From: a virus
DNA: 20,023 nucleotides
Reading direction: 5' to 3' (one strand)
Virus record (IMG/VR): IMGVR_UViG_3300030388_000153
Location: 1-20,023 of that record
The translations under genes were made by a program, and so were the position numbers. Numbering within the stretch: the first letter of the stretch is position 1; the number at the start of each line of letters is the position of its first letter. Of this stretch, positions 1 through 9,070 are shown in pieces. The notes beneath the pieces were generated by a model that had not been told where the DNA came from, ran no database searches, and worked only from the letters and a program-made list of their open reading frames with translations.

Positions 1-2
1 CT

Positions 3-3000
3 GCGTTTCCTGATCTTAGCGGCGATGGCCAAATAACCCAAAAAGATATTCTTATGGGTCGCGGTGTAGTCGGAATGGCAGAAGGCGGCTCTCCAATATC
101 GGACGAAGAGTATTTTGCAAGAGCGGGTTTATCAAAAGCAGATTATGAAGGGTTAAGCTCTCAAGATCAAATGAGGCTAGTAAACAACCCTGAGACCGAA
201 GCTTACCGAAGACGCGCCATGGACCCTCGGTTTGCCATAAGTGACTTACAAACTCGGGACAAGGACATGTCAGAAATGATTGCCGAACAATTGGCACAAA
301 CAATGCCGCCAGAGACTGTAACCGAGGTTCCGGTGCAGGATGAAATGAATGCTGCAATGCAAGAAATGCAAGATGTACAAGCGCGGGGACAGATAATGGC
401 CCTTCAAGACCGGGCACAAGCTTACGGGATGCCCTTAGAGGAATATATATCAATATTGCAAAGCAACCCTAGCTTTGCGGAACAGGAACTAAATGCGGGA
501 TTGCCTGTTATGGGAATGGCTGCCGGGGGAGTAACCCCCGACCCCGCAATGATGCCTCCTCCCGGCGGTATGATGGCTCCACCCCCGGGCGATATGATGC
601 CTTCTCCCGGTGATGCAATGGCCCCACCTCCCGGCGGAGAATTTGATCCCGCAGTCTTTCAGGGCATGCTTGAAACGGCTCAAACTCAGTTCCAAGGTGT
701 AGATGCCGCGGCAGAAAACGAAGACTTTGGCGCAATGATGAATGCCATTCGAGGTGATGAGGCTCCCGTTGAGGCTCGTTACGAGGAACTAGCTGAAATG
801 GTTGGTCCAGAGGATGCCCAGCAAACACCAGAGTCGGTTTTGACTTTGTTGCAGCCAGTCATGCAAATGGCGGCGGTTGACCAAGGTATCGGCGGTTTAG
901 CTCAAGACGAGATGATGGCACCAGTAGAGGGTCCAATGGCCGAGGGCATCATGTCCACAGTTAATATGGCACCTCCCGGCGGTCCTGCTCCGGCTGGTCC
1001 TGATCCAATGGCAATGGCTGCTCCGGGAGGAGCGGCACCTGTAAATTTTAGACAAGGCGGCGCGGTACAGTATTTTAATCCAGAGAATGATAATCGCGTC
1101 GTCAAATCCCTTCGCCCTAGACTTCGGTCTGAATTAATCACGGAAGAACCTGTAATACAATCCGATGGTTTGGATCAAAACGGTGGAATAGGCGGTCGTC
1201 GAGGCGATATATTTAGGGAACAACAGGCCCTTTTCCAATCTTTGCGCGGAGACCAATCCGCTGCATTTGAAGAGCAGAAAAACATGACTAAAGCGCAGAT
1301 GTTGTTTGACATTGCGCAGGGGGCTTTAGCTTTTGCAACTCCCGGCGAAACTCAAATGAGCCCTGCGGAGCGTTTAGCACAAGTAGCGCAACCCGTTTTA
1401 GGTAACATTGGCGCTCGTTCCGGTGAGTTGTTGAAATTCAAGCAAGCTCAAGACAAAGAAAACCAGTCTTTAGACATGGCAGCTTTAACTGAGTCGGGGC
1501 AACTTTATAGTAACGAACTTGCGTCAGCAGCCGCAACAGAAGCTGCTAAGGTCAAAGCCCTAAACGAGTCCATAACGGACAAACAAACTTTTACTGTTAC
1601 AATTACAGGTAAAGACGGCAAAAAAACAACCACCACTCGTGGTGTAACCGTTGGGGAACAACAAAAATTATTTGAAAAATTTGGCATGGACAACGTTAGT
1701 ATTGTTCCTACCGTAGCCGCTGCAAAAATAGGAAAACCTATAAACTTTGTTTTAAACGGTGTTGTTATAACCGCGTCTGAAAACTCTCCACAAGCCCTTG
1801 CACTTCAAAAGAGAGGTTTCAACGTCACGGGTAATGTGGATCGATTTGAACCGCGTAAACAATTTACTTTGTCTAAAGGAATAGTCATCAATGGAACGTC
1901 CTTTGCTGTGGGATCGTCTCCGTTCCTTACTACCTCGCAGCAAGATTTAATTTTAAACTCTCCGGGAAACGCGGATGCCCTTCTTGCATATCAACCTCCA
2001 GTAACAGACAAAGACTACTTTACTAAATATGGAAGAACCCAAGAAAGCTTCATGAAATTGGATAAAAATACCCGAGACTTCTTGCAAGGACTTCCTGTCA
2101 TTACCGACCAAAATTACTGGAACAAGTTTCAGATGACTAAACTCGAGTTCCATGCGTTGCCTACATACACTAAAAATAGGTTGCTGGGAGTTGGTCCGGA
2201 ATACGAGTTTAAAACGGTTAAAACTCAAAATAAAACTCAAATTTTGAGGATCAATAAAAACGCAGAAGCCGGGTCAGATGCTGCAAAACCTGTGGAAATA
2301 TTCAGCGAAGAAGGAATGATGCCCGCGGACCTTATGCAAGCAACTATGCTTGACGCAAACGGCGTAATGAGGACAACCATCATTGATCTTAACTTAGCGA
2401 GCGGTCGAGCGGCTCTAAGAGAAATTGAAGCGCAAAATGAGAAGATACCCAGCTCCGCTGGCCTTAAGAAAATCAGTACGGCCAGTTCTGTTTCTAAAGC
2501 GTTTCTTATTCCCGGCGGTGCGCCCGGCGGTGGAAACTCTATCCGCATGTCGTTTGACGGCGGGGCAACTTATATTGGCAGCGACGGCCTTCCACGCCAG
2601 CTTCCGACAAATGCTGTTGCACTTAACGACACTCAGACATACGATATTTATAAGACTGAGAAGATACGTTCTAATGCAACACAGTGGCTAACAGAAAACG
2701 ACGCTAAAGACGTACTTAACATGTCCTTTGAATACAAAGGACCAGAAGGCACCTCTCAACAAAACGGGGATGGGTTGGTAATAACTAAAGCCCAGCAAAA
2801 AGAAGTTAAGGACACTCTTGCGCAAATACGCGCTGGTACAGGCCCATGGTCCTCGATTTTCGCTGCTATTAACGCGATTGGTGGTGGCTTGCTTGGCATG
2901 TCGGAGTCTTTCTCAAAAGCGTTTGCAGGCACTGAGGAGGGCCGTCAGTTTACTCGAATGGTTTATGTCATGGGTCGTTCTGCTCTTGCCTCTTCCCCTC

Positions 3001-3446
3001 GGTTTGCCGTAGGTGACTTAAAAACAACGGGCACATTATTCCCTAATCCTGACGATTTTATGTCTAACCCTGTTTCAGAAGCTAATAAGTTTAAAAATCT
3101 TGCCGTTAGTTTAAAAGCTGAACAGATAAGAATGCAGAAGGCGTTGTCAGACGGCACTGTTGCCGGACCTTTAAGAGATACTTATTTCACAAAACTAAAT
3201 GAAATAGACCGTTTGCAACGTTTAATGGGCCCTGTACAGGCAATGTCAAACAACGTGTCAGATAGCGATTTGGTAGTGGGGGGCGACGTCATGAATAGTA
3301 AGGTTAGAAACCCGATTAAACGAGAAGTAGTATTGCCGGAAGTTAATAGTTCTACTCTTATGGAAACGTCGCTAAGACCTCCACGTCGGCCTAGTTTACT
3401 CACGTCGAAAAGACCTCAAACACGATCCACAATACAAGGAAACTAA
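3..3446 (+). CDS. Very large virion-associated protein, 5'-truncated by the window edge
   Basis: I do not recognise a named family; a virion or DNA-ejection role is inferred from size, composition and neighbours. The reading frame is open to the left edge, and the 17 codons before the ATG at 54 encode a good EF-hand-type loop. That ATG also lacks a Shine-Dalgarno site, so the true start lies upstream. Numbering from the ATG at 54, I see a DEEYF segment (14-47), a Met/Pro/Gly-rich linker (about 155-200), another Pro/Gly/Ala-rich linker (about 300-330), a SLRPRLRS motif (352-359), an Ala-rich helical region (about 415-505), two tandem DYFxKYG-type repeats (649-714), and a Gly-rich amphipathic stretch near 940-965. 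The C-terminus carries two further basic motifs, TSLRPPRRPS and TSKRPQTRS. The next gene starts 4 bases downstream, so the two are co-transcribed. Confidence 0.8.
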   Translation, partial: AFPDLSGDGQITQKDILMGRGVVGMAEGGSPISDEEYFARAGLSKADYEGLSSQDQMRLVNNPETEAYRRRAMDPRFAISDLQTRDKDMSEMIAEQLAQTMPPETVTEVPVQDEMNAAMQEMQDVQARGQIMALQDRAQAYGMPLEEYISILQSNPSFAEQELNAGLPVMGMAAGGVTPDPAMMPPPGGMMAPPPGDMMPSPGDAMAPPPGGEFDPAVFQGMLETAQTQFQGVDAAAENEDFGAMMNAIRGDEAPVEARYEELAEMVGPEDAQQTPESVLTLLQPVMQMAAVDQGIGGLAQDEMMAPVEGPMAEGIMSTVNMAPPGGPAPAGPDPMAMAAPGGAAPVNFRQGGAVQYFNPENDNRVVKSLRPRLRSELITEEPVIQSDGLDQNGGIGGRRGDIFREQQALFQSLRGDQSAAFEEQKNMTKAQMLFDIAQGALAFATPGETQMSPAERLAQVAQPVLGNIGARSGELLKFKQAQDKENQSLDMAALTESGQLYSNELASAAATEAAKVKALNESITDKQTFTVTITGKDGKKTTTTRGVTVGEQQKLFEKFGMDNVSIVPTVAAAKIGKPINFVLNGVVITASENSPQALALQKRGFNVTGNVDRFEPRKQFTLSKGIVINGTSFAVGSSPFLTTSQQDLILNSPGNADALLAYQPPVTDKDYFTKYGRTQESFMKLDKNTRDFLQGLPVITDQNYWNKFQMTKLEFHALPTYTKNRLLGVGPEYEFKTVKTQNKTQILRINKNAEAGSDAAKPVEIFSEEGMMPADLMQATMLDANGVMRTTIIDLNLASGRAALREIEAQNEKIPSSAGLKKISTASSVSKAFLIPGGAPGGGNSIRMSFDGGATYIGSDGLPRQLPTNAVALNDTQTYDIYKTEKIRSNATQWLTENDAKDVLNMSFEYKGPEGTSQQNGDGLVITKAQQKEVKDTLAQIRAGTGPWSSIFAAINAIGGGLLGMSESFSKAFAGTEEGRQFTRMVYVMGRSALASSPRFAVGDLKTTGTLFPNPDDFMSNPVSEANKFKNLAVSLKAEQIRMQKALSDGTVAGPLRDTYFTKLNEIDRLQRLMGPVQAMSNNVSDSDLVVGGDVMNSKVRNPIKREVVLPEVNSSTLMETSLRPPRRPSLLTSKRPQTRSTIQGN
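12..47 (+). other. EF-hand-type calcium-binding loop motif (protein level)
   Basis: The twelve codons read DLSGDGQITQKD. This fits the EF-hand/dockerin loop pattern: Asp at 1, Ser at 3, Asp at 5, Gly at 6, Ile at 8 and an acidic residue at 12. It lies in frame with the large protein, upstream of the first ATG in the window. Calcium binding is inferred from the pattern only. Confidence 0.55.
549..638 (+). repeat. Met/Pro/Gly low-complexity repeat within the first large protein
   Basis: Residues 166-195 are imperfect copies of an eight-residue unit of the type PPPGGMMA, followed by PPPGDMMP, a SPGDAMA variant and PPPGG. At DNA level the copies share a cccggcgg / cccgggcg core. This is a flexible collagen-like linker rather than a folded domain, and a likely place for slippage or recombination. 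Confidence 0.7.
1998..2195 (+). repeat. Tandem ~33-residue DYFxKYG-type protein repeats
   Basis: Residues 649-680 and 681-714 of the first large protein align as two copies. Each begins with P-V or P-V-I, then T-D-x-x-Y-[FW]-x-K-[YF], then an aromatic-x-x-Leu, then T-[RK]-x-x-L-x-G. A third, more divergent copy lies at residues 14-47 (ISDEEYFARAG..., then YEGL). Similar repeats are, to my knowledge, common in large proteins of uncultured marine phages. Their function is unknown. Confidence 0.65.
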
Positions 3447-3450
3447 CAAC

Positions 3451-6400
3451 ATGGTAGAGAACGCCTCCGTTCCATTTGAGTTACCTGAAGATGATACGGA
3501 AGTTGTTACTGCCGTGGCACCTGAAACGTCTTTGCGACCTAGACTGCGATCAACGGTTGTAGAAACGGAACCTAAGGTAGAAACGGAACCTGAGGTGGGA
3601 ACGGTTGTAGTTGCAGACTCGGGTGTCTTAAATACACCTGAAGAACGGTCCGGGGGTATGTACCGCATGCCTTTTGGTAACCAAGAGTTTGTAGACTTAT
3701 GGGACTATTACACGGAAAGCGCGGTAACCAACGAGAATATAGACTCCGCGGCGCAGGGCTTTGCAAGCCAGCTTGTTAAGTCATTGTCTTTTGACTCTGC
3801 TTATGCGGGTAAAATGGATTACAACAGCTTACGGCTGGGAACTGCGCCTATCTTGCAAGAACTAGGGTTTGAAAAAGGAAAAAGCCTTACTGACGAACAA
3901 ATCATTGAACTGTTTGCCGAAAATGAAAACGGAGATCGTATCATAGCCTCTCCGGGCGTTATTGAGGGTATGAAAAGACGGGCTCTTGGTGGAATAGGGG
4001 GCGGCGCTGCCTTCTTTGGAGGTCTGAAAGCCGGAAACCTTTTAGTCGCAGGGGTTCCTCCAAACAACACCCTTGGGGCAATTACACGTTTTGGAGTACC
4101 TCTTGTAACCGGTATCGCCGCAATGACCGGAACAAGCTTTGCTGGGGACGCACTCACCGAAAAATTAATGGGGGCGGAACCCATTATTATCCCCGGAACA
4201 AAAGCAAACTACGAAGTAGGTAAAGCAATTCCGGAAGTAGCTACGTTTTTAGCTACTCCTTGGCTGGCGGGGTCAAAGGGAATTAATATTGGTGGAAAGA
4301 TTACTATTGATAGCCTAAACAAGTTTATTGGCCCTATTTTAAGTCCTACAGGCGTTACAAAAATACCTGTGGCAACTAAAGCAGTGGCTTACGTTGAGGG
4401 CGCTATTAGCAGAATGGGTGAAAGAGCTTATTCAAACCCCTTTAAAACAGCCCTTATTGAATCAATCGCCGCAGGGGTAAGTCTTAAAGGCACACAGTTT
4501 GCCGAACAATTAGCGCCTGACAACCCTTGGATAAGGTTTGGGTTTGAAGCGGGCGGTGGTGTTGGCGGCGCAATGGCTGGGGACGTTCTTGCTAACAGGG
4601 TTCCTTTTGTAATTAAAAAGGCAGGCAACGCTATTTATAAGTTGTTTACTAAATCAGAACAGCTTGACCCCTCGCTCTACGGGTTAACCCAAGATGAACT
4701 AATAGAAAACGGTAACGTTATTCTTGAACAGCTTGAAAGAAACGGCGAAAACCCGGCGGAGTTGTACAAGCTTATAAATGACCCGGCCTTTGACAAATGG
4801 CTCGTGGACGAAAATGGCGACAAAATTAAATTAGACGCCGCAACAAGAGCGGCAAGTGTAACGCTACTTGCGTTGCAAAACAGGTTCCTCACAGAATCCC
4901 CCGAGTTTGGTAAAGATGCCGGTAGCAAAATGCAGGCGTCGATTGAAGCCTTACGTCGAGCTATGTTAGCGATGTACGCCAACGGCTCAAAAGAAGCTTT
5001 AGGGGACGCTGCGATTGTACAAACAAGTGTTTTTGAGGCGGTTCTTGATTCTAAGGTAGCACTTTCCGTTGAAAACATGAAAAACGCTATAAACAAAGTG
5101 CGTCCGGACGGGGATGATGTTGATTTAAGTGCCGCAAATAAAATATTTGAAGTTTTAGATACACTATACGTTTCTGAAAGAGGCAACGAACAAGGTTTGT
5201 GGCGGGCAATACCCAAGGATATTACACTTAGTTCGTTTATTAATGAAGAGGGAACCACCGGAGCAACGCCTAATTTTGTTTCAACTTGGAACAAACTTTT
5301 TGAAGACGAAGCCCCTGAAATACAAGATATAATTCTTGCAAGTGATGAGTTAAAGTTTTTAAAACAGTTTGTTGATCGTGCAACAGACGAGTTAAAATTA
5401 ACTCAGGGGTCTGTTGATGCGGTGCCTCCGTTACCTGAACAAAGGCGTTTAACTCTCGCTTTAGACAAAATTGCAGGTTCAAATAACGAGAACTTGCCTA
5501 GTAAAATTTTAACGGAGATGAATGAGCAAGGCGCTTCTCCTGAAGAGATTTTGGCGCGTTTGCGCTCGGAAGCATCGTCCAAAAGAGGTAAGTTTTCAAC
5601 GCCAAGATCAAGAGAAGTGGCTAATGCACTTGACGCTCAAGCCAATTTATTAGCGGCACAAAGTAGGCAAAGTCGAGAGTTTGCCGCAGCGGCGGCAGAA
5701 TCTGGAACGGAAGTTGAGGGCCTGAACGCTTACCAACTTGTTCGTTTAAGGGGTCGCGCATTAACAATGGGCAGACGACTTGCTGCAAACGATCTTGATG
5801 ATGAATCTCGTATAGCTTACAAAATGGCAGATGCTATGCTTGCCGACTTAAATGGTATGGAGATAGGAGCAAGTCAGGCTTACGACACGGCTCGAAGCTT
5901 CTCCCGAGCTTTTAACCAAGTGTTTACCCGAGCGTATGCGGGGGAAATTCTTGGAACTAAAAAGAACGGTGCGCCTCAAATAAGCATTGAAACTCTTGCA
6001 AATACCATGATGAAGGGCGACTCCGCCTTTATGCGAGCGGCTCAACTAGACGGCATTGCAAACTTTCAAGTAACTCAATCTTTAACAACTTTGTTAAAAG
6101 CAGAAACAAGCGACCTTCTTTCAGGGGCCTCTTCAAAAGAGTTTCAAGAAACAGGGCTAGAATTGTTAAAAGATTTTCAACAAAACATTGATCCAAACAC
6201 AGGCGTAATAGACAACGTAAAAATGCGGGACTGGTATGGAAGAAACCAAGAATTAATTAAATCTGTTCCGATGTTGAACACACGAATAACCGAGGCAATG
6301 AACGGCGCAATAGACCTAAGAAGCGCGGAAGAAACCCTTGTGCGGACAATACGAGCTAATGCTTTGAATGAAGACGGTTCTTTGAATACTACAGCGTTAT

Positions 6401-7671
6401 CTAACTGGAGAAACAACGTTAATAACGAACGATTAGTTAAAATGTTTCCTCAACTAGAGGCTGATTTAAACAGTGTTGAAAAAGCGCGGGCTGTTCTAAC
6501 TGACGTTAAAATAAAAACAAAAGAGGAGTTAGCTGCGGAAAGAAACGGTTTAGGTCTTTACGAGTTACTACCCGACCACACGACCAACCCCACTACCACA
6601 ATAGCCTTGGCATTATCAGATAACCAAAACAAACCTTTTACAATCATGAATAAATACATGAGAATGATTAATTCAATTGGAGAAGGTGGTTTTACAGTTA
6701 TAGCCGAAAACAGCCCTAACAAAGGCGGAGTTTGGACACAACAAGACTTAAAAGATGGTTTAAGAACCACAATTTACGAAAGTATTTTTGCTAAGGCTAA
6801 CGGAGCAATCTTTCGACCGGATGTTGCGTACAACAAGCTTTTTGCAAAACATCCTAACGCTGATATTTCCACGGCTGAATGGATGAAAGCTAACGATTTA
6901 ATTTCCCCCGAACACTTGGAGAATGCGCGAAAGTTTTTGCGTAAAATGGGTGAAATACAAGCTTTTACTATGAAAGCTAAACCGGGTAATACTGACGAGT
7001 TTTACAAAGACATTGGAGAAGGCATTAAGCTTGTAGCCGCTATGGGTGGATCGGCTGCCGGTACAAACTTAAAAAGAGCGCTGGGCTTTGAGGGTGGCGC
7101 AGGAGACCTTGTTGTTGCAGGACGTAGCGCTAGATTTGGTCAAAACCTTGTTGAAAAGTACATGGCAGAAGTGCCATCTCATCTGCAATCCAGCCGAATA
7201 GGGATTATTCTTGAAAACGAAAATCTTTTGAGATTAGTCCTTAAAACTGGAAAAACTGCACGAGAAAAAGAAAACCTCGCCCGTGAATTAGCCGAAGCTT
7301 TTGAACAGAACTACATTGTTAGCCCTGCTCGTAGAATTGTCGGAGAAGCCATTCAGGATGTTAGTCCTGAAGATAGCGTAGAAGGCGACGGCACAAAATT
7401 ACCCACAAAATTACCCCCTGTTGTTCCCACAAACAATGGAGGTAATAGCTCTGTTACGGTTCCAAGCGCTGCGCCTGTCCGGCAAATAATACCCCCAGTG
7501 CAACAAAACCCTAACAGAGCCACCCCACCTAAAGTAGAAACCCCGAACATCAATCGACAAGGGGCTTCTATACAGAACTCTGGGCCTGTTGACAGGGAGA
7601 GGTTTGCAGCTTTATTTCCAAATGATAGCACGACACAGTTGATGAAAAGTGGTATCGGTAGTTTAGCGTAG
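3451..7671 (+). CDS. Giant virion/ejection-type protein (1406 aa), function unassigned
   Basis: No family recognised. The N-terminus carries TSLRPRLRS (26-34), identical over eight residues to a motif in the upstream protein, followed by a VETEP tandem repeat (37-48) in an acidic, probably disordered tail. Two Gly/Ala-rich hydrophobic stretches (about 176-236 and 329-399) could insert in a membrane. The middle and C-terminal parts are long, mostly helical, charged segments, ending in a Pro/Asn/Gln-rich linker (about 1320-1375) and a short conserved-looking tail around FAALFPNDSTTQL. Large helical proteins with Gly-rich membrane-active stretches resemble the ejected internal virion proteins of podoviruses, so a DNA-ejection role is my inference. 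AAGGA at 3436-3440 lies 10 bases before the ATG and supports this start. The stop is 13 bases before the next gene. Confidence 0.85.
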   Translation: MVENASVPFELPEDDTEVVTAVAPETSLRPRLRSTVVETEPKVETEPEVGTVVVADSGVLNTPEERSGGMYRMPFGNQEFVDLWDYYTESAVTNENIDSAAQGFASQLVKSLSFDSAYAGKMDYNSLRLGTAPILQELGFEKGKSLTDEQIIELFAENENGDRIIASPGVIEGMKRRALGGIGGGAAFFGGLKAGNLLVAGVPPNNTLGAITRFGVPLVTGIAAMTGTSFAGDALTEKLMGAEPIIIPGTKANYEVGKAIPEVATFLATPWLAGSKGINIGGKITIDSLNKFIGPILSPTGVTKIPVATKAVAYVEGAISRMGERAYSNPFKTALIESIAAGVSLKGTQFAEQLAPDNPWIRFGFEAGGGVGGAMAGDVLANRVPFVIKKAGNAIYKLFTKSEQLDPSLYGLTQDELIENGNVILEQLERNGENPAELYKLINDPAFDKWLVDENGDKIKLDAATRAASVTLLALQNRFLTESPEFGKDAGSKMQASIEALRRAMLAMYANGSKEALGDAAIVQTSVFEAVLDSKVALSVENMKNAINKVRPDGDDVDLSAANKIFEVLDTLYVSERGNEQGLWRAIPKDITLSSFINEEGTTGATPNFVSTWNKLFEDEAPEIQDIILASDELKFLKQFVDRATDELKLTQGSVDAVPPLPEQRRLTLALDKIAGSNNENLPSKILTEMNEQGASPEEILARLRSEASSKRGKFSTPRSREVANALDAQANLLAAQSRQSREFAAAAAESGTEVEGLNAYQLVRLRGRALTMGRRLAANDLDDESRIAYKMADAMLADLNGMEIGASQAYDTARSFSRAFNQVFTRAYAGEILGTKKNGAPQISIETLANTMMKGDSAFMRAAQLDGIANFQVTQSLTTLLKAETSDLLSGASSKEFQETGLELLKDFQQNIDPNTGVIDNVKMRDWYGRNQELIKSVPMLNTRITEAMNGAIDLRSAEETLVRTIRANALNEDGSLNTTALSNWRNNVNNERLVKMFPQLEADLNSVEKARAVLTDVKIKTKEELAAERNGLGLYELLPDHTTNPTTTIALALSDNQNKPFTIMNKYMRMINSIGEGGFTVIAENSPNKGGVWTQQDLKDGLRTTIYESIFAKANGAIFRPDVAYNKLFAKHPNADISTAEWMKANDLISPEHLENARKFLRKMGEIQAFTMKAKPGNTDEFYKDIGEGIKLVAAMGGSAAGTNLKRALGFEGGAGDLVVAGRSARFGQNLVEKYMAEVPSHLQSSRIGIILENENLLRLVLKTGKTAREKENLARELAEAFEQNYIVSPARRIVGEAIQDVSPEDSVEGDGTKLPTKLPPVVPTNNGGNSSVTVPSAAPVRQIIPPVQQNPNRATPPKVETPNINRQGASIQNSGPVDRERFAALFPNDSTTQLMKSGIGSLA
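3559..3594 (+). repeat. Two-copy 18-bp tandem repeat (VETEPK/VETEPE)
   Basis: Two adjacent 18-base units, beginning GTAGAAACGGAACCTAAG, differ at one base (A/G at the 16th position). The unit is in frame and encodes VETEPK then VETEPE in the acidic N-terminal tail of the 1406-residue protein. A third, degenerate unit (GTGGGAACGG) follows. This looks like recent in-frame duplication. Confidence 0.85.
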
Positions 7672-7684
7672 GGGAGCAGCAAAA

Positions 7685-9070
7685 ATGTCAATTTTACAAG
7701 AGGCCATGGAATCACCTTATGCGGACCCTATGAAAAATAACAACAGGCGACCCCCCGTCTCACAAATATTTGCGCCTCAAGTTGCGCAACAACAAGCCGA
7801 GATGCAACAATTTCCACACAGTGGCATGGGGCCCAGTGGCGGCTATCCTGCATTTGTAAGTGAGCAACCGCAAATCTCGGACCTTCCGGCCCTAGAAAAT
7901 CAACAGGAAGCCTTTGCTGCGGAAGATCGTGGTGGATTAGGCGGCTTGTTTGGCGGGTTGTTTAGTGGCGGCGATGGCGGTGGACTACAACAGGCTACTG
8001 CCGCCAAACCACAAGTGCAACAGTCCGCTCTTGGGCTAGGCGGAATGCGTGGCGGACAGAACGGACAGGGCCAAATGGGTCAATTTCAGAAAATGATGCA
8101 GATGCAACAAAGTTTGGACCCGCAAATGGGCGGAATGCGTGGCGCTCCGTTAGAGAATTACAAACAATACTTAAACCAAACGTACACCGGTCCGGAGATG
8201 CGGGCCGCAACCGATGCCTTAGGCGGCGCATTAGAAGGTCGGGTAGACGAGTTTGTAGGTATGGTAGACGAAGCCGAACGCGCCCACTTTGATGCCGAAG
8301 AAAGCTTTGGCTTTGGTGGCGGGCCAATGTCCGGCGGCCAAGACCAAGGTATGGACATTCAGAGGGCCGCACTGATGCAACAAGGACAGGGCCAATTCGA
8401 GCAGATTGATGGTCGTATGGTTCCGTTGCAAGGTTTAGGCCCTGCCACAAATAATTTTCAGATGTTTGAAGACGGCGGCAGGGTTGACGCGCGGCCCCCG
8501 GAACGCGGACCAACGCCCGAAGGTATTGCAAGCGTCTTTTACAAAGAGATGGCAAACGGCGGCGTTCCAAATCCAGAAGATTTTAAGCCCGAAGTTACAG
8601 AAACAAGCTTTGAAAACACCGAGCGTCCTTCGTATCCAGAAGTTAGGCAAATGTATGTCAATATTTTAAAAAATTTATCGGATGAAGAAATTCAAGTTGA
8701 ATACGGCGTATCTAAAAAAGATTTAGGTGAAACCCTAGCAATGTTAGATGTTCAGTACACCTACGGTTCCACGGATGGACCAGAGGGTGTGGGGGAGAGA
8801 TATAGACAAAAAGAGTCTGTTGTTCGGGCCCCCGAAATCTTAACGTCGCAAAGACCTGAAATGAGGCCACCAAAGCCCCCAACTAAGTACGAACAAATTA
8901 TTAGCCCTTACGGGCCACGGTTGCCTCCAGCCGCTAGGCAGGACGCTATTGAGGCATTGGACCAACAACAGGACTTGGAAGACCGCATATCACAAATGGG
9001 TCCCGGTACTGGCGTAACGGGCATGCCTTTAGAGTCCGAAGTTTTGGCTTCAAACCAAACCGCTAATTAA
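7685..9070 (+). CDS. Gln/Gly/Met-rich virion-associated protein (461 aa), function unassigned
   Basis: Not assigned to a family. GGGGAG at 7671-7676 precedes the ATG at a workable distance. The first 170 residues are low complexity and rich in Gln, Gly and Met, with a Gly/Phe stretch (about 80-100) and a repeated GGMRG motif (about 118-155). A short ordered helical segment follows (about 165-205). Two 'xxGG' motifs, MFEDGGRV (260-267) and EMANGGV (288-294), echo those in the first large protein. A compact segment, about 310-350, may be a small domain. The C-terminal part has the basic motif TSQRPEMRP (387-395), again like the two upstream proteins. Shared motifs and tight spacing suggest the three products act in the same structure. 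The stop overlaps the convergent helicase stop. Confidence 0.8.
   Translation: MSILQEAMESPYADPMKNNNRRPPVSQIFAPQVAQQQAEMQQFPHSGMGPSGGYPAFVSEQPQISDLPALENQQEAFAAEDRGGLGGLFGGLFSGGDGGGLQQATAAKPQVQQSALGLGGMRGGQNGQGQMGQFQKMMQMQQSLDPQMGGMRGAPLENYKQYLNQTYTGPEMRAATDALGGALEGRVDEFVGMVDEAERAHFDAEESFGFGGGPMSGGQDQGMDIQRAALMQQGQGQFEQIDGRMVPLQGLGPATNNFQMFEDGGRVDARPPERGPTPEGIASVFYKEMANGGVPNPEDFKPEVTETSFENTERPSYPEVRQMYVNILKNLSDEEIQVEYGVSKKDLGETLAMLDVQYTYGSTDGPEGVGERYRQKESVVRAPEILTSQRPEMRPPKPPTKYEQIISPYGPRLPPAARQDAIEALDQQQDLEDRISQMGPGTGVTGMPLESEVLASNQTAN

Noticed and set aside
3559-3594. Tandem repeat considered as CRISPR or origin iteron
   Set aside because: Only two full in-frame units without spacers, encoding VETEP repeats in a protein tail.
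4677-5294. 205-codon open frame on the minus strand
   Set aside because: It lies entirely inside the 1406-residue gene, is rich in Ser/Leu from antisense codons, has no motif and no ribosome-binding site.
7995-8570. 191-codon minus-strand frame
   Set aside because: Arg/Leu/Pro-rich antisense shadow of the Gln/Gly-rich late gene; no recognisable domain.
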